From Streptomyces sp. NRRL S-350 (GTDB lineage Bacteria; Actinomycetota; Actinomycetes; Streptomycetales; Streptomycetaceae), in assembly GCF_000719705.1 (NCBI RefSeq), contig NZ_JOHO01000005.1, positions 62,001 to 126,000 of the forward strand: a DNA stretch of 64,000 bases, read 5' to 3'. Under the pieces are notes generated by a model, which was given only the letters and a program-made list of their open reading frames with translations, was not told where the DNA came from and did no database searches. Positions 1 to 7,856 of this stretch are shown here, one piece after another; position 1 is the stretch's first letter; every line of letters begins with the position of its first letter. Both the position numbers and the translations under genes were made by a program.

Positions 1-407
1 CAGATCCAGCCGTACAGGGTGGCCAGCACCAAGGCGGTGCCCCAGGCGTACACCACCCCCAGCGCGGCCGCCGCCAGCAGCGGGCCGACCAGCAGGTGGT
101 GGAGGACCTGGCGCCAGGTCAGGCCCAGCAGCAGGACCCGGCGCCCGGCGGGCGGCCGCGGCGGCGGCACCTCCACCCCGTGCAGGGCGCGCAGGCGGCC
201 GCGGTGGAGGGCGGTCAGCGGGCGGGTGCAGACCAGGACCGCGGCGATCACCGGGAACAGCAGCTTGGAGTCGGTGACGGCCAGCCAGACCGGCAGCGCC
301 GACGGGATTCCGGCGGCTATGAAGCGGGTGTCCCGCCAGGCCCCGGGCGACCACGGTGGGCGCCGGAGGCTCCTGACGAGTGCTCGGCGCAACGTGGTGG
401 AGGGCAT
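1..407 (-). CDS. Sensor histidine kinase-like protein, N-terminal part (cut by window edge)
   Basis: Only the first 135 residues are in the window; the gene runs off the left edge. The ATG at 407 opens a basic N-terminus (LRRALVRSLRRPPWSP), followed by WRDTRFIAAGIPSALPVW and several hydrophobic helices that alternate with Arg-rich loops. This is the pattern of the membrane sensor domain found at the N-terminus of many streptomycete two-component histidine kinases. The kinase core itself is not visible, so the assignment rests on the membrane part alone. The gene diverges from the gene pair at 544-1550 across a 26-bp palindrome. An integral membrane protein without a kinase domain is the main alternative. 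Confidence 0.5.
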   Translation of the reverse strand, partial: MPSTTLRRALVRSLRRPPWSPGAWRDTRFIAAGIPSALPVWLAVTDSKLLFPVIAAVLVCTRPLTALHRGRLRALHGVEVPPPRPPAGRRVLLLGLTWRQVLHHLLVGPLLAAAALGVVYAWGTALVLATLYGWI

Positions 408-462
408 GCCGGACAGCGTAGGGCCCGGTGATCACCGGCCACCATGAAGGGGGGTTCCCGCT

Positions 463-488
463 CGGGGGTGTAGCTGGCTACACCCCCG
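463..488. promoter_or_regulatory. Perfect 26-bp palindrome between divergent genes, putative operator
   Basis: CGGGGGTGTAGC is followed by TG and then by its exact reverse complement GCTACACCCCCG, giving 12-bp arms around a 2-bp centre. The site lies 56 bases upstream of both the kinase-like start (407) and the start at 544. A two-base loop is too tight for a good terminator and no gene ends here, so a dimeric regulator site is the better reading, possibly for the partner response regulator of the kinase. That partner is not in the window. Confidence 0.55.
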
Positions 489-543
489 ATTCGGTGTCGA
501 GGACCACCGACAGGAGGGGGTGCCCGGCGGAAAGCTTGAGCAC

Positions 544-1131
544 ATGACGAGCACCGCATCGCACTCCGCCACTCCGCCGCACGGGCGGCCCGTCCCCGGG
601 AGCCACGGGGGTGCTCCCGGGGGCGCGCTCCACCCGGCGCCGGGGCCGCAGGGAGCACTGCCCGCCGGGGGCGGGCCGTGGTCGGTCCGCAGCGTCGGGT
701 CCGGTCGCGGCCGGGCCGCGCTGGAGCTGTACCAGCACGGCCAGTTGGCCGACGTCCTGGTCGCCGCCCGGCTCGTCCCGCAGCTGCTGCGCGGGGCTCG
801 GCGCAGCCCGGCCGGCGGGCGGACCTGGCAGGTGCTCGCCTGGGGGCGGCTGGCGGCCGACGGTACGGCGCCCTCGGTGGTGTTCACCGGGCGGCGGCCG
901 CTGCGGGCGGCCCTGCCGTTCCGTGCGCTGCCGCCGTTCCGCGCGGGGCGGTCGGGTCGGTCCGCCCTTCCCGCCGTCGCGGCCGAACCGACCACGGTGG
1001 CCGGGCGGTTCTGGCTCGCGTGGGCCGAAGGGCCGTTCGACGCGGTGCTGGTCGAGCACCCGGCGGGCGGGCCGGTCGAGCGGCTGCCGCTGGAGCGCGT
1101 CCGGGAGCGCCGCGACGGGGGCGCCGCATGA
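544..1131 (+). CDS. Hypothetical protein, 195 aa
   Basis: I do not recognise this family. The N-terminal 45 residues are rich in Pro, Gly, Ser and Ala and look disordered. The rest alternates hydrophobic and charged stretches (LELYQHGQLADVLVAARLVPQLL, then WQVLAWGRLAADG and FWLAWAEGPFDAVLVEH), so a small soluble alpha/beta domain is likely. The ATG at 544 was preferred over the in-frame GTG at 520 because the AGGAGG at 512-517 is too close to 520, whereas GGCGGAAAG lies about ten bases before 544. Its stop overlaps the ATG of the next gene (ATGA), so the two are translationally coupled. Confidence 0.6.
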   Translation: MTSTASHSATPPHGRPVPGSHGGAPGGALHPAPGPQGALPAGGGPWSVRSVGSGRGRAALELYQHGQLADVLVAARLVPQLLRGARRSPAGGRTWQVLAWGRLAADGTAPSVVFTGRRPLRAALPFRALPPFRAGRSGRSALPAVAAEPTTVAGRFWLAWAEGPFDAVLVEHPAGGPVERLPLERVRERRDGGAA

Positions 1132-1550
1132 GCACCGCCGTCCTCTCCGCCCGTACCGTCGACTCCGCCCGTACCGTCCCGTCCGCCCGCTCGACACCAG
1201 CGTTCGTCCTGCCCCCGCGCCTCGCCCGGGTGCCGGCCATGGCGGCGGTCGCGCTGCTGCCCTGGCTGGCAGTCCTGGCCGTCGACCACGAGACCCCGTG
1301 GGTGGTCCTCGACCTGGTGGAGTTCTCCGCCCTGCTCTCGCTGGACGCGCTGCTGCGCCGGCGCAGCCCCGCCGCGCTGTGGGCGAGCGCCGCCGTGGCC
1401 CTGCTGCTCACCGCGGACGCGACGGCCGACATCGCCTGCGCCGGCCCGGGCCACGCGGTGCTCGCGGCGCTCGTCATGGCGGCCTGCGTCGAGCTGCCGC
1501 TCGCGGTCGCGTGCCTGCTGCTCGGACGGGACGCGGCCGCCCCGGCGTAG
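1128..1550 (+). CDS. Small integral membrane protein of unknown function, 140 aa
   Basis: After a Ser/Arg/Thr-rich head with repeated ARTVDSARTVPSAR, about four hydrophobic segments follow: MAAVALLPWLAVLAV, WVVLDLVEFSALLSL, ALWASAAVALLLTA and VLAALVMAACVELPLAVACLLL. The start ATG overlaps the stop of the preceding gene by four bases, so the two are co-transcribed and coupled. No motif of a known transporter or enzyme is visible. It may be a membrane partner of the protein at 544-1131. Confidence 0.6.
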   Translation: MSTAVLSARTVDSARTVPSARSTPAFVLPPRLARVPAMAAVALLPWLAVLAVDHETPWVVLDLVEFSALLSLDALLRRRSPAALWASAAVALLLTADATADIACAGPGHAVLAALVMAACVELPLAVACLLLGRDAAAPA

Positions 1551-1581
1551 GCCGCGGCGCCGCCGCCCCGGGGCAGCCGGG

Positions 1582-2538
1582 TCAGTGTGCCGGGGCCCCG
1601 GTGGGCAGCTTGTCCATCAGCGCGCGGGTCTCCTCGTCCAGCGGGGTGTACGTGATCATCCGGCTGCCGAGCCGGGGGCCGAGCCAGAAGTTGGTGTAGT
1701 CGCAGCTCAACAGCCCGACTCCGGGCACCTGGAAGCGCTTGATGCCGTTGCCGGGCCGCATCACGTCGTGCCGCTGCCAGAGCTCCGCGAAGTCCGGCGA
1801 GGCCTTGAGCACCCGGGCAAGCAGCGCCTTCCAGGCCGGCTCCGAGCTGTGGTCGGCCATCGCCGCGCGGAACCGGGCCACCATGCCGAGGCGTTCGGTG
1901 CGGTAGTCGATCAGCACGTCGCGGAACCGCGAGGGCGTGAACGCCATCCACATCAGGTTCCGGTCCTCGGGCGCCATCGCCTCGAGGTCGCCGACGATGC
2001 CGGTGTACTGGGCGTTGTACGCCAGCACGTCGTAACGGGAGTTGACCACCACGGCCGGGTACGGGGCCATCTGCTCCAGCACCAGCCGCACGCTCGGGGT
2101 CACCGAGGGGCACTCCCGCACCGGGGCCGGGTCGTCCGCGCCGGCCAGGGTGAACAGGTGCGCGCGTTCGCTCGGGTCCAGCAGCAGCGCCCGGGCCACC
2201 GCGTCCAGCACCTGGGCGGACACCTGGATGTCCCGCCCCTGCTCCAGCCACGTGTACCAGGTCACCCCGACCGCGGCGAGCTGCGCGACCTCCTCCCGGC
2301 GCAGGCCCGGCGTACGGCGGCGGCCGGTCAACGGCAGGCCCACCTGCTCGGGAGCGATGCGCTCGCGGCGGCTGCGCAGGAACGCGGCCAGCTCGTGCCG
2401 GCGGGCGTCGTCGGGGGCGGCCCGGTGCTGACCGGCCGAACCGGGGCGGGCTTGCGCGGCGGGAGCCGTACGGGCGTGCGTGGCGGGAGCCGTACGGGCT
2501 TGCGCGGCGGGGGTGGCGAGGCTCATGCTCCCCAGCAT
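1582..2538 (-). CDS. MmyB-like helix-turn-helix transcriptional regulator, 318 aa
   Basis: An Ala/Thr-rich tail with repeated AQARTAPA precedes an XRE-type helix-turn-helix at about residues 45-105 (LAAFLRSRRERI, then RRTPGLRREEVAQLAAVGVTWYTWLEQGRDI). The remainder is the MmyB ligand-binding domain, recognisable from NSRYDVLAYNAQY, NLMWMAF and a C-terminal GSRMITYTPLDEETRALMDKL. Streptomycete members of this family usually control an adjacent enzyme or transporter gene; here the neighbour is the divergent MFS pump. ATG 2538 has GGGGA eight bases upstream; ATG 2526, four codons later, is the alternative start. The operator-like repeats between the two genes suggest autoregulation. Confidence 0.85.
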   Translation of the reverse strand: MLGSMSLATPAAQARTAPATHARTAPAAQARPGSAGQHRAAPDDARRHELAAFLRSRRERIAPEQVGLPLTGRRRTPGLRREEVAQLAAVGVTWYTWLEQGRDIQVSAQVLDAVARALLLDPSERAHLFTLAGADDPAPVRECPSVTPSVRLVLEQMAPYPAVVVNSRYDVLAYNAQYTGIVGDLEAMAPEDRNLMWMAFTPSRFRDVLIDYRTERLGMVARFRAAMADHSSEPAWKALLARVLKASPDFAELWQRHDVMRPGNGIKRFQVPGVGLLSCDYTNFWLGPRLGSRMITYTPLDEETRALMDKLPTGAPAH

Positions 2539-2556
2539 GCGGCAGTCCCCAGCCTG

Positions 2557-2602
2557 TTGCCAGGTACTTCTTATACCTGGATAACCACACTCTGGTACCA
2601 GG
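2557..2602. promoter_or_regulatory. Divergent promoter and palindromic operators of the MmyB regulator and MFS gene
   Basis: CCAGGTA (2560-2566) and TACCTGG (2574-2580) form a perfect inverted repeat with a 7-base spacer. CTGGTACCAG (2592-2601) is a perfect 10-bp palindrome, and TACCAGG (2596-2602) repeats the half-site 22 bases after TACCTGG. A rightward promoter TTGCCA (2557-2562), 17 bases, GATAAC (2580-2585) overlaps the first repeat. A leftward -10 TATAAG also lies within it. A regulator bound here would cover both promoters. Confidence 0.6.
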
Positions 2603-2628
2603 GTAAGGCGGGGCGGATCGTATGACCC

Positions 2629-4098
2629 GTGACCCAACAACTCGCCGTCGCGCCCACCCCGAGCCGCCCCGCCACCACCCCGGGCACCGCGGCCCCCCGC
2701 ACCCCGTCCCCCGCCACCGCGTCCCTCGGCACCGCCGGGCTGGTCACCGTCCTGCTCGGGGCCTTCCTGCCGATGCTCGACTTCTTCATCGTCAACGTCG
2801 CCCTGCCCACCATCGACAAGGACCTGGCCGCCGGGCCCGCCGTCCTCGAACTGGTCGCCGCCGGCTACGGCATCGCCTTCGCCGTCCTCCTCGTCCTCGG
2901 CGGACGCCTCGGCGACATCTTCGGCCGCCGCCGGCTGTTCGTCGTCGGCGCCGCCACCTTCGCCCTCACCTCGCTGGCCTGTGGTCTCGCCCCCGACGCG
3001 TGGTCCCTGGTCGCCGCCCGGGCCGCCCAGGGCGCCTCGGCCGCACTGCTGATCCCGCAGGTGCTGGGCACCATCACCGCCGCCACCGAGGGCGCCCGGC
3101 GCGGCCGCGCGCTCAGCGTCTACGGCGCGGTCGGCGGCATCGCGGTCGTGATCGGGCAGGTGCTCGGCGGGATGCTGGTCGCCGCCGACGTCTTCGGCAC
3201 CGGCTGGCGCTCGGTGTTCCTGCTCAACGTGCCGTTCGCGCTGCTGGCCGTGGTGATGGCGGTCCGCTTCGTCCCGGAGAGCCGCGCCCAGCAGGCCGCC
3301 CGGGTCGACGTGCCCGGCACCGTCCTGCTCACCGCCACCCTGCTCGCCCTGCTCATCCCGCTGATGGAGGGCCGCGCCGCCGGCTGGCCGCTCTGGTCCT
3401 GGGTGCTGCTCGGGCTGTTCCCCGTCCTGGCCGCCGCCTTCGCCGTCGTCGAACGCCGCGCCGAGCAGCGCGGGGACACCCCGCTGGTGCCGCCGAGCCT
3501 GCTGCGCATCCCGGAGATGCGGCGCGGCCTCGGCATCGCCCTCCCCTACTTCGCGGGCTTCGGCGGCTTCATGTTCGTCATCGCGGTCGCCCTGCAGCAG
3601 GGCCTGAAGCTCGGCCCCGTCGCGGCGGGCTGGGCGCTCGTCCCGATGGCCGTCGGCTACTTCACCGCCTCGCTCGCCGGCCCGCGCCTGATCGGCCGCT
3701 GGGGCAGCCGGGTGCTCAGCGCCGGCGCCGTCGTCCAGGCCGCCGGCCTCACCACCCTCGCCGTGACCGTGCTCGCCTCCGGGGCGCACTTCTCCCCGCT
3801 GCGCATGGCCCCGGGCGTCGCCCTCGCGGGCATCGGGCAGGGCCTGATCGGCACCCCGCTGTTCCGGGTCGTCCTCGCCAAGGTGCCCGCCGCCCGGGCC
3901 GGGGTCGGCAGCGGTGTCCTCGCCACCGGCCAGCAGTCCAGCCTCGCCCTCGGCGTCGCCACCCTCGGCAGCCTGTACCTGGCGCTCTCGCCCAGCCTCG
4001 GCATGGACCGAGCGCTCGCCCTCTGCCTGGGCATCCAGCTCCTCGGCTCGTTCACCATCTTCTACCTGACCACCCGACTCCCCCGGTCCATCGGCTGA
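2629..4098 (+). CDS. MFS transporter, DHA2-type multidrug efflux, 489 aa
   Basis: This is a proton-driven drug exporter of the 14-helix (QacA/EmrB) subfamily. The first helix carries LLGAFLPMLDFFIVNVALPTID, the usual DHA2 signature. The loop between helices 2 and 3 carries GGRLGDIFGRRRLF. Helix 5 carries the antiporter motif, seen as GQVLGGMLV. About 14 hydrophobic segments fill the 489 residues. GTG 2629 is the longest open start; no clear ribosome site precedes it. The gene diverges from the MmyB regulator, which probably represses it until a small-molecule ligand binds. The substrate cannot be told from sequence. Confidence 0.85.
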   Translation: MTQQLAVAPTPSRPATTPGTAAPRTPSPATASLGTAGLVTVLLGAFLPMLDFFIVNVALPTIDKDLAAGPAVLELVAAGYGIAFAVLLVLGGRLGDIFGRRRLFVVGAATFALTSLACGLAPDAWSLVAARAAQGASAALLIPQVLGTITAATEGARRGRALSVYGAVGGIAVVIGQVLGGMLVAADVFGTGWRSVFLLNVPFALLAVVMAVRFVPESRAQQAARVDVPGTVLLTATLLALLIPLMEGRAAGWPLWSWVLLGLFPVLAAAFAVVERRAEQRGDTPLVPPSLLRIPEMRRGLGIALPYFAGFGGFMFVIAVALQQGLKLGPVAAGWALVPMAVGYFTASLAGPRLIGRWGSRVLSAGAVVQAAGLTTLAVTVLASGAHFSPLRMAPGVALAGIGQGLIGTPLFRVVLAKVPAARAGVGSGVLATGQQSSLALGVATLGSLYLALSPSLGMDRALALCLGIQLLGSFTIFYLTTRLPRSIG

Positions 4099-4185
4099 CC
4101 GGCCGGGCCCGCGGGCCCGTCGGCGACGGCAACGGCCTCGCGATCGCACGGCGATCGCGGGGCCGTCGGCGTCGCCGCAGCCGAC

Positions 4186-4244
4186 CCCGGGCGGCGCGGC
4201 GGCCCGGGCGGCGCGGCGTCCCGGGCGGCGCGGCGTCCCGGGCG
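4186..4244. repeat. 17-bp tandem repeat, about 3.5 copies, in an intergenic region
   Basis: CCCGGGCGGCGCGGCGK is repeated three times in direct succession (4186-4202, 4203-4219, 4220-4236), and half a fourth copy follows. It lies between the MFS stop and the small membrane gene at 4294 and does not appear to code. Confidence 0.8.
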
Positions 4245-4293
4245 CGATGGTGCCCGGCGGTCGGCACTCGGCTCTCCGGGGGAGGATGACGCC

Positions 4294-4527
4294 ATGATCT
4301 TCGTCCTGGTGTTCCTGCTCGCACTCGCCGCCGCCGTCGTCGGCATCACCGTCTTCCTGTCGTGCCGCGAGCGGGCGCGGCGGCTCCGCCCGGACGGCAC
4401 GGACGGCCTCCTGATCGAGCAGCAGCGGACCGCCCAGGCCGCGTACATGCGGACGGCCTATACGAGCCGCTCCGTCCACCACGGCACCGGTCTGGCGGCC
4501 GAGGAGGTGTACCGGCATCACTCCTGA
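4294..4527 (+). CDS. Small single-span membrane protein, 77 aa
   Basis: The first 22 residues (MIFVLVFLLALAAAVVGITVF) form one hydrophobic span, followed by a basic stretch (CRERARRLRPDG) and a polar tail that predicts a cytoplasmic C-terminus. A ribosome site GGGGGAGGA lies seven to eight bases before the ATG, which supports translation. I do not recognise a family. It stands alone between the MFS gene and the convergent hydrolase gene. Confidence 0.65.
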   Translation: MIFVLVFLLALAAAVVGITVFLSCRERARRLRPDGTDGLLIEQQRTAQAAYMRTAYTSRSVHHGTGLAAEEVYRHHS

Positions 4528-4571
4528 CGTCCGCCCGCGCAGGAGCGGTGCCCCGGCACCGGGGTGACGGC

Positions 4572-5702
4572 TCAACGGCACAGGGCCGTGTCCACGACGC
4601 CTTCGAGCCGCCGGGTGACGTCGTAGTCGGTCGGGACGGTGGTGACCGCGATGCTGACGGCCCGGCCGTCGTCGGTGGCGCCGCCCCGGGTCTCGTACCC
4701 CGGGATGTCGCCGCCGTGGCCCCAGTAGACCCCGCCGCAGGAGAGCGGCCTGCTGAGGATCCCCAGGCCGGCGCCCGCGCCGGTGTCCCCGATCGGGACG
4801 GTGGTGCGCATCTGGGCGAGCTGGGCCGCGGGGAGGAGCCGTCCGGGGACGAGCAGTTCGGTGAAGAACCGGTTGAGGTCGGAGTCGGTGGAGATCATCT
4901 GCCCGGCCGCCCAGCCCGCCGAGGGGTCCATCTCCGTGAAGTCGCGCAGCGGCCCGTCGGCGGAGTCCTTGCGGTAGCCCTTGGGGTGGGGCTCCCGGAT
5001 GGTCCGGTCACCGGCTGCCGGGAAGTAGGTGTGCCGCAGTCCGAGGCGACGGACGACGCGCCGGTCGATCTCCTCGGCGAGCGGCCGGCCGGTGACCTTC
5101 TGGACGATCAGGCCGGCCAGCACGTAGTTGGTGCTGCTGTAGCCGAACTTCTCCCCGGGGGCGGACTCCGGCTTCTTCCCGAGGGCGAGGTCGAGGAGTT
5201 CGCGGGGCTCGAAGTACCGGTACCGCAGGGAGGCTTCGTCGAGGAGCCCTTCGTAGTCGGGCAGTCCGCTGGTGTGCTGGAGGAGTTGGCGGACGGTGAT
5301 GCCGCGCCCGTCGACGCCCTCGCTGCGGACCACGCCGGGGAGGTAGGTGTCGACCGTGGCGTCGAGGTCGACCCTGCCCTCCCCCACCAGTTGCAGGACG
5401 ACGACGGCGGTGAACGTCTTGGTGTTGCTGCCGATCCGGATCTGCCCGTCGACCGGCGCCTTCGCCCCGGTGGCCAGGTCCCCCACTCCTGCGGTGTAGT
5501 ACCGGGCCCGGCCGTTCCGGCCCCGTACGGTCGCCAGCGCGGCGGGCACCCCGTCCGTCCGCACCAGCGCGTTCAGGCCCTTCTGCACGGAATCCGCTCC
5601 GGGGGCGGCCGTCGGGACGGCACGCGCGGTGGACGGCATCAGGACGCCGACGGCGACGGCGGCCGCGAGCGAGAGCGCCATGTGGCGGGACTTCCTGCGC
5701 AC
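4572..5702 (-). CDS. Secreted serine hydrolase of the beta-lactamase / D-Ala-D-Ala carboxypeptidase family, 376 aa
   Basis: A signal peptide (RRKSRHMALSLAAAVAVGVL, with ARA near residue 28) leads into a class C penicillin-binding-protein fold. The active-site SxxK is SNTK near residue 89, in a RIGSNTKTFTA context. The second motif reads YSS in place of YSN, near residue 184 (GYSSTNYVLAG). The third is HGG near residue 327 (WGHGGDIPGYE). These match Streptomyces R61-type DD-peptidases, esterases and related hydrolases. GTG 5702 is chosen because GAGGAG lies six to seven bases upstream. The true substrate could be peptidoglycan stems or an ester. Confidence 0.85.
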   Translation of the reverse strand: MRRKSRHMALSLAAAVAVGVLMPSTARAVPTAAPGADSVQKGLNALVRTDGVPAALATVRGRNGRARYYTAGVGDLATGAKAPVDGQIRIGSNTKTFTAVVVLQLVGEGRVDLDATVDTYLPGVVRSEGVDGRGITVRQLLQHTSGLPDYEGLLDEASLRYRYFEPRELLDLALGKKPESAPGEKFGYSSTNYVLAGLIVQKVTGRPLAEEIDRRVVRRLGLRHTYFPAAGDRTIREPHPKGYRKDSADGPLRDFTEMDPSAGWAAGQMISTDSDLNRFFTELLVPGRLLPAAQLAQMRTTVPIGDTGAGAGLGILSRPLSCGGVYWGHGGDIPGYETRGGATDDGRAVSIAVTTVPTDYDVTRRLEGVVDTALCR

Positions 5703-5817
5703 GGGTCGACTCCTCTGGGATCGTGGGGAGGAGAGTCCTCCCTGGTCACGAGCGCCAGTCTGGGCGCACCGCCGGCAGGCGGCCTCCCCCGATCGAGGGA
5801 GCGTTCCCGAGCCGCCG

Positions 5818-5967
5818 TCAGGGCCGGGCGGGCCCGCGCAGGGGCAGCGTCCGGCTGTAGACGACGCTCGTGGTGGTGCTGCCGAAGCCGGCGAGTTCGT
5901 CCACGAGGGATTCCAGGTGGCCCATGGAGGTCGCCACCACCTTGGGGATCTCCAGCTGGGGAAAAAC
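5818..5967 (-). pseudogene. Remnant of an Lrp/AsnC-family regulator (C-terminal end only)
   Basis: Reading leftward, one frame gives KVVATSMGHLESLVDEL, then AGFGSTTTSVVYSR and a stop at 5818. This resembles the end of the ligand-binding (RAM) domain of Lrp/AsnC regulators, in particular the pattern hydrophobic-GxTTTSxVxS. No start codon and no DNA-binding domain precede it; upstream the frame turns into unrelated sequence just before the divergent aldolase gene. The fragment is about 45 codons. It would be the remains of a divergently encoded regulator of that gene. Hand translation, no search. Confidence 0.45.
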
Positions 5968-6005
5968 CCCTGGCCCGCCCTCGCCATCCGGCCGACAATC
6001 GGCGG

Positions 6006-7118
6006 ATGACCGATGACCAGAGCGAGCTCCGGCGGCGCCGCGCGGCCCGTATCTCCTGCAAGCGGTTCCTCTCCGGCGACCGCGCCCTCACCATCCGCGA
6101 CCGCCTCACCCGACTCGCCGCCCTGGACGGGCTGGACGTCCATCCCGACTTCTACGGCAGCGACGGTCCGGTACGGCAGTTGGAGGAGCGGACCGCCGCG
6201 CTGCTCGGGAAGGAGGACGCCGTCTTCTTCCCCACCGGCACCATGGCGCAGCAGGTCGCCCTCCGGTACCACGCGGAACGCACCGGCAGTCCGGCGGTCG
6301 CCCTGCACCCGCTCAGCCACATCGAGCGGCACGAGCGCCACGCCCACACCCAGCTCACCGGGCTGCGCGGGCTCTGGCCCACCACCGAGCGGCGCCAGCC
6401 CACGCCTGCCGAACTCGCCGCGCTCGGCGAGCCGTTCGGCAGCCTGGTGGTCGAACTCCCGCTGCGCGACCCCGGCTACCTCCTCCCCACCTGGGACGAA
6501 CTGGCCGAACTCGTGGCCGCGGCCCGCGAAGCCGGTGCCCGGGTGCACTTCGACGGCGCCCGCCTCTGGAACACCACGGTTCACTTCGGCAAGCAGCTCG
6601 ACGAGATCGCCGCCCTCGCCGACAGCGTCTACGTCTCCTTCTACAAGGATCTGGGCGGCATGAGCGGGGCCGCCCTGGCCGGCGACACCGCCCTCACCGC
6701 CTACGCCCGCACCTGGCGCCACCGCTACGGCGGGCAGCTCTTCCAGCAGTGGCCGGCCGCGCTCGCCGCCCTCCAGGGCCTGGACACCGCCCTGCCCCGC
6801 ATCCCCGGCTACACCCGCCACGCCGCCACCCTCATCCCCGCCCTGGCCGCGCTCCCCGGCGCCCGCCTGTACCCGGAGGCACCGCCCACCCACGAGTTCC
6901 AGCTCTGGCTCCCCCACCCGGCCGGGGCGTTGAACGCCGCCCACCTCGCGCTCGCCGAGCAGGAGGGCACCTGGTTCGTCTCCCACTGGGAGGACGCCGC
7001 CCCCGGTCTCGCCATGGCGGAGGTCAGCCTCACCGGGCCGGCGCAGAGCTGGACGGCGGACGAGGTCACCGAGGTCGGGCTGCGCTTCCTGGAACTGGCC
7101 GCCTCCTCCCCGGCGTGA
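6006..7118 (+). CDS. Threonine aldolase / beta-eliminating lyase family protein, 370 aa
   Basis: A fold-type I PLP enzyme of the low-specificity threonine aldolase group, which cleaves beta-hydroxy amino acids to glycine plus an aldehyde. The cofactor lysine is in SFYKDLGGM near residue 211. Other family features are VHPDFYGSDGPVRQLEERTAALLGKE, FFPTGTMAQQVA and ARVHFDGARLWN, the last with the Asp that contacts the pyridine nitrogen. The N-terminus (RRRRAARISCKRFLSGDR) is more basic than usual. No strong ribosome site precedes the ATG. A degenerate Lrp/AsnC regulator lies just upstream on the other strand. The exact substrate is not fixed by sequence. Confidence 0.85.
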   Translation: MTDDQSELRRRRAARISCKRFLSGDRALTIRDRLTRLAALDGLDVHPDFYGSDGPVRQLEERTAALLGKEDAVFFPTGTMAQQVALRYHAERTGSPAVALHPLSHIERHERHAHTQLTGLRGLWPTTERRQPTPAELAALGEPFGSLVVELPLRDPGYLLPTWDELAELVAAAREAGARVHFDGARLWNTTVHFGKQLDEIAALADSVYVSFYKDLGGMSGAALAGDTALTAYARTWRHRYGGQLFQQWPAALAALQGLDTALPRIPGYTRHAATLIPALAALPGARLYPEAPPTHEFQLWLPHPAGALNAAHLALAEQEGTWFVSHWEDAAPGLAMAEVSLTGPAQSWTADEVTEVGLRFLELAASSPA

Positions 7119-7142
7119 CCCGGAACCCGGCCGCCCCGCCAG

Positions 7143-7195
7143 CCCGGCGCTCGGCACGACCCCGGCACTCGGCACCACCCCGGCACTCGGCCACC
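7143..7195. repeat. 18-bp tandem repeat, about three copies
   Basis: CCCGGCACTCGGCACCAC and close variants occur at 7143-7160, 7161-7178 and 7179-7195, between the aldolase-family gene and the NADAR gene. The core GGCACTCGGCAC recurs in another intergenic repeat near 59826. Confidence 0.75.
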
Positions 7196-7240
7196 CGAAA
7201 CCCGTTGGGCCGCCTCCAGCCTTTGTGTCACTATGACGAT

Positions 7241-7852
7241 ATGAGTGAGACGCATGGGGCGGTCCCTGCCGTGGCGGACCCTGCCGCCGTCCGCAGCCGT
7301 GAGGAGCTGGCGGCGCTGATGGCGGCCGGGGTCCACCCGAAGTGGGTGATGTTCTGGGGGCACACGGCCCGCAGGGACGGCGGCCCCCGGCAGGAGTGCC
7401 TGAGCCAGTGGTGGCCGGGCGAGTTCACCGTCGACGGGGTGACGTACGCCTCCGCCGAGCACTGGATGATGGCCGGCAAGGCCCGGATGTTCGGGGACGA
7501 GGCGATCGAGCAGCGGGTGCTGGCGGCCCGGACGCCCGCCGAGGCGAAGAAGCTGGGGCGGCTGGTCGAGGGCTTCGACGACGAGGTCTGGGTGGCGGGG
7601 CGGTTCGAGCTGGTCGTGACGGGCAACGTCGCGAAGTTCGGCCAGGACGAGGCGCTGCGCACGTTCCTGCTGGGCACCGGCAGCCGGGTGCTGGTCGAGG
7701 CCAGCCCGGTGGACCGGATCTGGGGCATCGGGCTCGCGGCCGACGACATCCGGGCGCAGCGACCCACCGAGTGGCGCGGGTTGAACTTGCTCGGCTTCGC
7801 GCTGATGGAGGCGCGGGCGCGACTCGGCGCACCGGCGCGCCTCGACGCGTGA
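7241..7852 (+). CDS. NADAR (YbiA-like) family protein, 203 aa
   Basis: NADAR proteins act on ADP-ribose-type or riboflavin-pathway N-glycosidic bonds; some remove ADP-ribose from DNA or act in phage defence. The family signature is clear: FWGH, LSQWWPGEF, YASAEHWMMAGKARMFGD (conserved Glu near residue 74), then a C-terminal DRIWGIGLAADD and WRGLNLLGFALMEAR. The length of about 200 residues is typical. The ATG at 7241 lacks a visible ribosome site, so a leaderless message is possible. A small hydrophobic reading frame begins four bases after its stop. Its substrate here is unknown. Confidence 0.85.
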   Translation: MSETHGAVPAVADPAAVRSREELAALMAAGVHPKWVMFWGHTARRDGGPRQECLSQWWPGEFTVDGVTYASAEHWMMAGKARMFGDEAIEQRVLAARTPAEAKKLGRLVEGFDDEVWVAGRFELVVTGNVAKFGQDEALRTFLLGTGSRVLVEASPVDRIWGIGLAADDIRAQRPTEWRGLNLLGFALMEARARLGAPARLDA

Positions 7853-7856
7853 GCGC

